The position numbers and the translations under genes are program-made. A stretch of 64,000 bases of DNA, taken from positions 34,414,384 through 34,478,383 of the forward strand of contig NC_037093.1 in the NCBI RefSeq assembly GCF_002994745.2, given 5' to 3'. Source of the DNA: Rosa chinensis (taxonomy: Eukaryota; Streptophyta; Magnoliopsida; Rosales; Rosaceae). Below are positions 56,063 through 64,000 of the stretch, piece after piece. Position 1 is the stretch's first letter, and each line of letters starts with the position of its first letter. The notes under the pieces were generated by a model. The model was given only the letters and a program-made list of their open reading frames with translations, ran no database searches and had not been told where the DNA came from.

Positions 56063-59000
56063 ATGGCGATGGAATGGATTTGCAGAGCACTTCGAGACGG
56101 AGCTTTGGAAGGCGAGCACGCGCCAGCTCTTACAATAAAGGACTTCATGGCCTCACCTCTAGGCTTCGACGTCTTCACTCACTTCCTCTCTCACCACTCC
56201 ACCAATATCTCTGCTGGCAAATCTCAATCGCGGTTCGTTCCTCTCCTCTAATACTATGCCGTTTTGTCTCTCTTCTCTTTTGATTGATTTTGATTTGCAG
56301 AGGTCTCGTGCTCGTCGCGTTTTCTCGGAGTCCCTCGTTTTACTTGGACTTGTTGAGCAAGAGGGGACTTCCTATTGCTTCGTCTCACCACTGGTCAGTA
56401 ACTTCATATTGCTTCGTTTCACCACTAGGAATAAACATCTCAGTAGATTTTTTTTTTCTTTACTAAGCTTTGGTTTTGTTTACCTATAATCATTGATCAT
56501 GTTATTGCTAATAGGAAACAGAAATTAGGACCAAAAAGAGCAATTTTTCATGTATTTCAATTAGGAGTGTTGATTAAGTAATGTATATGGACCTCTAGAC
56601 CGAATTAGAATTAGCATTGCAGGATTCGGATTCTTGATTGTTACACGGATCCTCTTGGTTGGAAGGATCAGATGGGGCAGTGTGGGAGTGCGACCAAACT
56701 CTCTTATGACATAGCTAGTATTTGTGGGAATGTGAAGGATGTGGATAGTCTCTTCTCTTTGATTATTTCACTTGGAAGAGGTATTTTTCGGTGCCTATTG
56801 AGATTCCACATACTTTGTCAGATGATTTGTACAAATAAGTTTTAGCATGTAATTCTGGTTTTTCTCTTTTGGAATTTATGCTTGCAGGATTTGTTGTACA
56901 AGGGAAAGTTCGCTTTTGTGTTGCAATAGACTCAGTAAGTAGCATTTGTAATTTTGAATGTAATCAAAGGTTGCCCCTCCATTTAAGCCCTCAATGTCAA
57001 TTTGGCTGGAAAAGTTAGATGTGAATGCTGGTACCTCTGGAGTTGATGCACAGAAATATGTCCTTGTATGATTGACGCCTATTAATTAGCTCTAGTTACA
57101 TTAGCTAGAGTATCCATATGTGCTTAAAAGCCCAAGAGTGGTTTAAGCTTGCATATATAAATATATAGGATTGAGAGAGGCTTTTTTTTTTCTTTTTTCT
57201 TTTTTTTTAACCCTTAATGATGTGCTGAATATTTATGCTGGCAACTAGTTCTTCTTTCAGTATGTTTATTTCAGGCCAAACTAAATAGAAAAGTATGTCT
57301 TCGTTTTCTGCTTTCTCTCACTCTAACCCACTTTGCTTTCTGTATTTTTTTTTCTTTCTTTTCCAGGTAAATGAAATGTTAAGATATGCATCCTTGTCAT
57401 CAGTTGCTGGCCTTATAAGCAGTCTTCGTTGCTGTGGTATATATATTTTATTTGTTCCTTATTCTTTTCTAATTGACATTGATTGCTTTTCTCTACGCTT
57501 ACTGTGTTCTTTTTTTTTTTGGGAGCCAACTCTAGGCTTACTTCCTAATGGAATTTTATGCTGCAGCATTACATCTATTTTGCCCCAAGTTCTTAGCTCA
57601 TACTAGAAAACCATAACTTTGTAACTTTCTGAATGATCTAAATAATACTTTTGGTGTATGATATAAATTGCCTCATGCCTTTTAGATTTATTGAAAATTA
57701 TGTTTTACTTGTATAACAAATCTCCTGGGGTTTCTGAATCACTTTTATTTTACGCTAGCAGATCAGATTTCAAGCATCTTTTGGTTTTGTCATGCGGATC
57801 TTTGTGAAGAAAGGGCAACTTCTACTCTTGAATATATGTCATCTATGGTGGCCAGCATTGAGCCATTAATCCAGTTTGCAAATGGACAAATAAGTAATTC
57901 AGAGAATCTTTCTTTACTTGATCAAAATTTTACTAGAGGGAAACTTCATCTCCGGTGCAAGCGGAGAAATGGACGTGTACGAGTGATGGTAATCAGTCCT
58001 TTTCTCTTTTTCTCTCCCTCCCTCCCTCCCATCCCTTCTCCGTCCCTCTTAGTGAGTGTAGACAATTTTATTCTGATTAGAGAAGTTGGTAAATTTTTTT
58101 TTTCTTTTCTTTTTGGTCAGTATTGGTGAACTAATATGAGTCATTTAAATTTGTATTCACAATTCAGTTTGAAGAAATTCACCTTGGGCAGTCAGGCATC
58201 AACGTTACATCCACTTCATTTGAAGGAGTAATCAATCAAGGTCTTGTTCCCAAGGTACCTGTTTATTGTTATGTTGATTCTATCTCTATGGAAAACACTT
58301 TCTCTGTTGGAACTGACACTTTTTAACTGATTATTTTTGGTAATGATAAGATATTCCTTCAATTTTGATAGATGGTGAATTGGTGATATTTTAAGTTATT
58401 CACTCAATCCATTCAGATTTAAATTAGATAATGACAAATTTATCAAACAAACTGTGTCTGGTTTTATGCAGATAATAACTTGCACGTACCACATGTAGTT
58501 TATGCATAGATGTGATATCACTCGTCTGTATTTTCATTTAGTTTTGAAAGGATGTTCTAATTCTAATAATACTGAATAACAATTCTGTGTTGCACGCACA
58601 CACAAACAAAATTATGTGAGTTCTGAAACAGTTTTCATTGTATTGTCTAAGAAATGATCATTTCGTTGGTGATTTATTCTTATTATATGGCTTTGCTACA
58701 GGTGCAATTTAGTCTACAACTATCAGAGAAAGAGCTAAAGGATAGGGCTAATGTTGTACTTCCATTTGAACACCAAGGTGTGAAACCATCAATGGATAGT
58801 GTCATTTTGTACTTCCATTCAAAATTCAGAACTTTGTTACAAGTCTTCTTTTCTTTTATCACCATATTTATGATAATCCAAAAACAAACTTTTCCTTGCA
58901 GGAAATGGTAAACCTGTACAAATTTATGATGGGCGAAAATCTCTTACGGATAGCAAGTATGAGGTAGCTCCCATACCAAACGGGATTTCAGATATAGATA

Positions 59001-59095
59001 AGGAGTCTGGCAAGGGAGAAATAATATATTTTCGCGATTCAGAAGACGAAATGCCAGATTCTGATGAGGACCCTGATGATGATTTAGACATATAG
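56063..59095 (+). CDS. ELP5: Elongator complex protein 5 (ELP5), nine exons
   Basis: ELP5 is an accessory (ELP4-5-6) subunit of Elongator, required for modification of wobble uridines in tRNA. It has a RecA-like fold without catalytic residues. Exons are 56063-56232, 56301-56393, 56623-56780, 56888-56934, 57367-57436, 57762-57988, 58168-58254, 58702-58777 and 58902-59095. All introns are GT-AG and the exons join in frame to 374 codons (373 aa), the family length. Landmarks are [20 protein letters not shown] at the start, [34 protein letters not shown] and GLISSLRCC. The C-terminus is acidic ([19 protein letters not shown]), as in plant ELP5. ATG 56063 is the first in frame, and a second lies two codons on. 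A TIR element ends about 10 bp upstream. Confidence 0.95.
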
Positions 59096-60680
59096 TGTTT
59101 TGACTGATTTCCCATTCGCAATGGTGGTCAATGGTAAATTGATTCTCTCTATGACATTGTTTGCATCTTTGGTTTTGACAGCCCTCTTAAAATATCTTCT
59201 AAATCAACTGATTATAATTTTCAGAATACACAAACTATTCAAGTTCATTGTTCTTGTCTGGGAATAATCTGGGTGACCGTGTATGATTTGGATCTTGCAT
59301 TTCATGTTATTTAAGAAATTAGGTTCTCCAAATTATCATTTATTTTTAATTAAGTGGAAAGAAAAATGTAAGCGATAATGGGAGCTCACAACTCCAGAAA
59401 GTTGAATATTGAAAATTAATTAGCAGAAGCAGAAGCATTTGTAATAAAAAGATGGAAGCTTACAAAAATTTTCCTCATCTGTGTCCTTGATCTCCGATTT
59501 GTGGATCCATTTTATGATAGGTTTTTCAATGATCTTATAATATACTGGGATTTTGGAGTTCTTTTTGGAGGAATGTTCAACTTGATCATGAGCTGAATTG
59601 TTGTTGGTCTATGACTAGGTGCTCTGCAGCTTCATCATCAGTTCATTTGCCAACAATCTGTTCTCGAGCAATATTTCATCATACTTGTCTACACATTGGG
59701 CTTTTTGTATCCTGGTGTCTCATTCATGATTGAGAACTGACTCATTGCAGCTTCTGTTTATTGATCAGCGGAATTTATTTCAATGCTGGCTGCTACAAGT
59801 TTTTGTCACTCAGGCCATGGGTTTCATGATGATTGATGTATATGTGTTTGAATTGAGTGTCTCTAACCCATTTACACGTTGTGATGTTCCCATAGACCCT
59901 CATTGTTGTTCCATTGACTAATGGAAGGCCGATGTTATTTGTGATCTTTGCAAGGGTTAAATAGAAATCAGTTTTACTATATTTTTTTCTTTTGGTTAGG
60001 TTAAGGGATTTGATTTTGTCGATTCCTTTATTTTTTTGGTAGAAACAGTAACTTTATTGGTAAAGTTTGTAACACGACAAAGAAACTTGTCGTTGCGTTT
60101 GCCTTGAAAAAATGAGTTTCTCACACAGAATTAGTTACATACGCTCAATATGTTTACCTCATTAGTAATTGATCAAGAGAATTATATATCTAACGATAAA
60201 AGAAATTATATTTAAGTTGAGTTTTGTATTTTACCGTTGAATTTACAACCAAGTGTAATTTCCTTAGTCAGCTGTGACTTTCCCACATTTGAAAGCTCCA
60301 TGCTTTCCTTAACACAGCTCAACCCTTATACTTCTGTTTGCGAGACCGGATCATGATTCCATGTCTGCTGTGTTGCTTAAACACCTCAATGTCACTACAG
60401 ATAATTCAACCCTTCATTGAATCATGTACAGAAAACAAACTTTAGAGAAGAGATTGAAATACGGACTGGGGTTTGGGTTGTTCATATAGGTATGGGGTTT
60501 CAACCTTAGAAGAGAGGTGTGACTTCATTTATTTCTGACGAATATGAGCATAAAATTGAATGCGTTGATGTCGCTGAAGTAATGGCTAAAGTTACTTCTA
60601 GATTCTGTAATCCTTGCCTGAATACTATAAATCTCGAACTCATGGTAAATAATTATTTTCTTATAGAAAAGCCTGGCAAG
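59096..60680. other. ELP5 3' flank, no further gene seen
   Basis: It probably includes the ELP5 3'UTR (a polyadenylation-like AATAAAA lies near 59443). Short frames at 59730 and 60519 lack supporting features. Confidence 0.5.
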
Positions 60681-60697
60681 GAAATGTACTTTATTTA
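60681..60697. repeat. SINE target site duplication, left copy
   Basis: GAAATGTACTTTATTTA is repeated exactly at 60962-60978, a 17-bp duplication typical of LINE-mobilised insertions. Confidence 0.9.
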
Positions 60698-60961
60698 TTA
60701 TTATTTATTTTTTTGGTGCATAAAAAGTTTAGGTAAGAGGGAGGCTTCCCTACACTACCAGGATCAGAGCAAACCTACGACCTCAACCCAACAGGACTTA
60801 TGAAACTGGCTAGTGTCCCAGCCCAGCCCATTGGTATGGAATTATGCAGGACATTTTCTAGATTGGCCACCAAATGAGAGATTGTTGGTAGCGGGGATCG
60901 AACTTGTGTGGGTTTACACCTCAAGTCTGCCCTTGCCAACTGAACCAACTCTCATTGGCTA
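60698..60961 (-). mobile_element. tRNA-derived SINE
   Basis: The minus-strand 5' region has a polymerase III A box (GGTTCAGTTGGCAAGGGC, 60946-60929) and B box (AGTTCGATCCC, 60904-60894). A 3' end with an A-rich tail (AAAAAAATAAATAATAATAA) follows at the left. A perfect 17-bp target duplication flanks it. At about 264 bp it is a typical plant SINE length. Confidence 0.85.
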
Positions 60962-61224
60962 GAAATGTACTTTATTTACCAAGAGGAAGACCATTGTGAT
61001 TATGGGATTGACCGAATAACAACTTATATAAGACTACTAGTAGCTTTCTTCCATAAATGAATTATCCAACAAAACAACATAGCGCTACCTAAATATGCAC
61101 CATAAGGTTAAAATTACACTAACAAAAGACATCTGAAGTAGAAACTACCATACTGAAAATGAAGTAATACAACTAATAAACTCCAAGAACTTCATCTCTT
61201 ATAGAGACAAAGCCTAAGCACTTA

Positions 61225-61501
61225 GACATGTTTACTTAATTAGAAATCAGAGACAAATGGAATGGGAGAAGAAAAGAATCGGTACTGATTCCTAAACCCA
61301 TCTCCCCCCTTCGTAATCAAATTCCTGAATATTCAGGTAAGGAGGTGGGACCTACATCCATTCCAATTCCTTCACGTGTTAGTAAACACATGAATTTTTT
61401 TACCCAGAATCATTCCGATTCCTTTACGTGTTAGTAAACGCAGGAATGTTTTTACCCTGTAATCATGCATTCCCATACCATGTAAGTAAGTAAACATGAC
61501 C
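61225..61501. mobile_element. Tourist-like (PIF/Harbinger) MITE
   Basis: The ends are GACATGTTTACTTA and TAAGTAAACATGACC in inverted orientation, flanked by TTA on both sides (61222-61224, 61502-61504), the PIF/Harbinger target site. It is 277 bp long with no frame. The interior contains a partial duplication of a GTGTTAGTAAAC segment near 61376 and 61428. Confidence 0.7.
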
Positions 61502-61725
61502 TTAAGAGAAAAAATAATAAAATCAAAATCAAAATCAAAATAAGAGAACTCTACCCATGTCACTCCATACAATCCATGGGACAACCAAAGCTATAATGCA
61601 CCTCTCGTCACCAAAACTGATGCTTTGAAGATCGAAGAGAAAAAGAATCACACCTCTAGTTTTGCTTCATTTACACAATTAGCAGGTTCACCATGCATCT
61701 AGTTTAAGGAGAAAGAGGATGGGCG

Positions 61726-61990
61726 TCAATCAGCTGTTTCTTCCTTTATTGCAACTTTACTTTTATTTTCCTTTCGTGCGGCTCTTCGTGTGGATTGGAT
61801 TTGGCGTATGTATTCTGCCACGATCACATGGAACTTGGGAGCAAGTTTACTTGATGAGGAAACGTTAAGCCCCGCCTTCCGCAAGGCCCTGGTTACATGC
61901 TTCTGAGCCTTTTGGAAGTGGACAGTACAAAGAGAAGGGGTAGTGGATCTCAGTATTGGCTTCCCACATGTTATAGGTCTTGCCTGAGCA
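61726..61990 (-). CDS. Last exon of an unrecognised minus-strand gene
   Basis: After a GTTTGTAG acceptor at 61991-61992 the minus strand gives 87 open codons to TGA 61726-61728: ARPITCGKPILRSTTPS, FQKAQKHVTRALRKAGLNV, APKFHVIVAEYIRQIQSTRR, and a lysine/glutamate-rich tail ending EETAD. The codon use and the clean acceptor suggest a real exon. It is basic overall and has no transmembrane segment. Upstream exons should lie to the right, but I could not identify them. A small open piece ending at a GT donor exists near 62577-62627 on the same strand. I do not recognise the family. Confidence 0.45.
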
Positions 61991-61992
61991 CT

Positions 61993-63130
61993 ACAAACAC
62001 ACATGAACAAAATTATCAGTAAAAAAAAAAAAAAAAAAAGAAGAAGAAGAAAGAAATCGATATCTGCTCATTGATGGAACTCATGGAAGAATAGACCCAA
62101 TTAAACAAAAAGGAAAGTTTCAGCTAATGAAGTGTTGTGTTTTTACATGTTATGAGCTCTCTTATTTGAAATAAAATATCAGGAGACAGTTTCACAGTTT
62201 TTTTCTTTCGTAAAGCAAAAATATCCAAGTACAACCAAACCATGTAAAACGGATTATTTTGATATTAGTTTTTCACCCAGCTGCTGAGGTTCATTTACTA
62301 CTTTCCTATGTCAGATTGGGAAGCAGTAGTAGTTGCCTGTGCTAACATAAAGAGATAAGAAGTAGAGCACCAAGAAATAGTACCCATTAGGTCTTATGAT
62401 AACGGTACAACTCAATCCATATACTGAGATCCACTAGTTCACATGTGTGTATACGCGAATAGCATTACTAATCACCCCTTTTCCCTTCTAATACAGAAGG
62501 TAGTGGTTTCCCTGAGTTTCCTTTATTTTGAATTTCGGTTTTACATTTTACATTTACCTGTTCTTTCATTCCTTTTATTTTCCCAGATATAAAACAAAAC
62601 CCTTCATCACTAACAAAGAAAAAACTACAACATGTCACAGAATAATAACCTTCCAAATTATTGGATTATGTTCTTCTTGGCACAAAATACATTTTGTTAG
62701 TCTTAAATCCAATTTGGTAGCTCCCTCCACGGTCTTGGTTTAAAGTTCTTGAGGTTTGAGTTTCATTTAAATGTAAGCAGAGGAAGGACATGTGGAATAT
62801 GGTTTTGCCAAATCAGGAAGGCTTAACTTTAAATAATTATGCCTTCTAAGTGACGAGAATGACAAAGAGAATATATTCTAATAGTAATGTTGTTTTACTC
62901 TTGATGTTGGCACATGGCCATGTGAGGACTTTGAAAATGGAGTATCAAGGATGAAATGAAAAGAGAAGAACATAGAGGGAAAGGCCACATGGCCAAGATA
63001 TCTCTTTGCAAACTACTAACCTGTCTCACTCTTCACAAGAGAAGAACATAGAGGGAAAGAAAATGGAGTATCAAGGACGAAATGAAGATAGACTGGCCTC
63101 GGTTCAGAGGAACCTAGGCGCCTCATGGGC
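61993..63130. other. Intron-like or intergenic AT-rich sequence
   Basis: There is no supported gene apart from possible small exons of the minus-strand gene ending at 61726. A poly-A tract lies at 62022-62039. Confidence 0.4.
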
Positions 63131-63139
63131 TATAATTCC

Positions 63140-63330
63140 GCTGCGTAGTAAGTCAGCCAGTGGCAGCGTGCCAAGCCTAACTAGCGAGACAAATGCAATG
63201 CCAAGGCTGGCCAAGGCAATGCCATGGCTGGCCTTGGCTTCCTAGCAAGTCAAATGCAATGCCAAGGCTTCCTAGCGAGTCAAATGCAATGGCAACGCGT
63301 CATGGCGAGGCATGGCAGGCAAGGCTGACA
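63140..63330. repeat. Imperfect short tandem repeats (GCAATGCCAAGG-like)
   Basis: Repeated blocks such as AAATGCAATGCCAAGGCT and CTAGCGAGTCAAATGCAATG alternate over about 190 bp. They are not coding. Confidence 0.75.
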
Positions 63331-63339
63331 GTGCCAAAA

Positions 63340-63675
63340 TAGCATGCCACGAATGCCAAACCCTGTCAACACCAATTTTTATCAAAAATACCCTCACAAG
63401 CCCTACCGAAATTGTAGAGGATGAATTTTAGGACATTTTCAAAGCAAGAGATCATGAATTAATCTAGTTTTCTATTTTTTATGATTTTTTCCGTTTTGAA
63501 CTTTGGAAAAATCGTAAAAAATAGAAAACTCGATGAAATTACGAGAGATTGCTTCCAAAATGTCCTAAAAATCATTCTCTACAAGTTCCCATCATAATAA
63601 AGAGCATGATTTTCAATAAAAAAAAAAAAAAATGGAGTTGACAAGGTTTGGCACTCGTTGGCATGCCGTGCGCCA
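63340..63675. repeat. Foldback (inverted repeat) element
   Basis: The inner arms 63412-63492 and 63505-63584 are imperfect reverse complements of about 80 bp with a 12-base loop. Outer related segments (GAATGCCAAACCCTGTCAAC on the left, GTTGACAAGGTTTGGCACTC on the right) extend the symmetry to about 63340-63675. Transcripts would form a long hairpin. Confidence 0.8.
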
Positions 63676-63796
63676 AAAGAATGCCAAACCATGTCAAGAC
63701 CACTTTTTCTTCAAAATTTCTGTGCCATAATTTCACCACACATAAAACATGATTTTTAGGACCTGCTCCAAGTGACGGAACTCAAAAATATTTTAT

Positions 63797-64000
63797 GATT
63801 TTCCCTATTTTTCCCAATTGGGAAAATAAAAAGATATACTTCCGGGTTGAAAAAAATTCTGAAAATTTTTCTCAATGTTACTGACGTTATTCTTAGTGTC
63901 TCTGCAAAAAATCCCGATTTTATACCTTATGTTGAATTTTTTCGATTTTCCCTATTTTTCCCAATTGGGAAAATAAAAAGATATACTTCCGGGTTGAAAA
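63797..64000. repeat. Direct repeat of 57 bp at the window end
   Basis: The segment 63797-63853, from GATTTTCCCTATTTTTCCC to CTTCCGGGTTGAAAA, is repeated identically at 63944-64000, a spacing of 147 bp. The array may continue beyond the window. The internal CCCAATTGGGAAAAT is palindromic. Confidence 0.9.

Overview
This window is a repeat-rich piece of a eudicot plant nuclear genome. The evidence is GT-AG spliced genes with small AT-rich introns, plant gene families (MED10, ELP5, PPR, SIP aquaporin, DUF2828, MHF1) and nested plant transposon families. A rosid such as Rosaceae is possible, but I cannot fix the species from sequence alone.

Layout. 1-10152: a decayed SIRE-like Ty1/copia element on the minus strand. 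Its 5' LTR is split by a 4.87-kb CACTA transposon (4474-9347) that carries exon pieces of at least four host genes: a DUF2828 gene, MHF1/CENP-S, an APRF1/S2L WD40 gene and a HAD hydrolase. About 10160-17165: a broken LINE, split by a copia element (11435-16263) with near-identical LTRs and a perfect 5-bp target duplication. About 17170-21655: a truncated Ty3/gypsy element. 21930-about 25820: MED10 on the minus strand, with a long 5'UTR intron holding a Helitron end and a SIP1 aquaporin exon fragment. 25914-36333: a minus-strand Helitron, itself containing a TNT1-like copia (27081-32371) and a solo LTR (33000-35003). From 36334: a second minus-strand Helitron abutting the first. 38615-39985: a MULE-like element with exact 185-bp tandem repeats. 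40676-42912: a gypsy-type LTR fragment. 42913-about 53270: a head-to-tail run of plus-strand non-autonomous Helitrons. 53270-54480: anonymous repeat. 54850-59095: ELP5 on the plus strand, with a TIR element just before its ATG. 60698-60961: a tRNA-derived SINE. 61225-61501: a Tourist-like MITE. 61726-61990: the last exon of an unrecognised minus-strand gene. 63140-64000: foldback and direct repeats.

Only two full host genes are convincing. MED10 is a subunit of the Mediator middle module, used in RNA polymerase II transcription. ELP5 belongs to the Elongator accessory subcomplex, which modifies wobble uridines in tRNA. Both reconstruct into uninterrupted reading frames with canonical splice sites: 5 coding exons and 190 aa for MED10, 9 exons and 373 aa for ELP5. 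They are not an operon. Between and around them, transposons have captured and rearranged host exons. The most notable structures are the multi-gene CACTA element, the tandem Helitron junctions, and transposon ends lying within tens of bases of the MED10 promoter and the ELP5 start codon.
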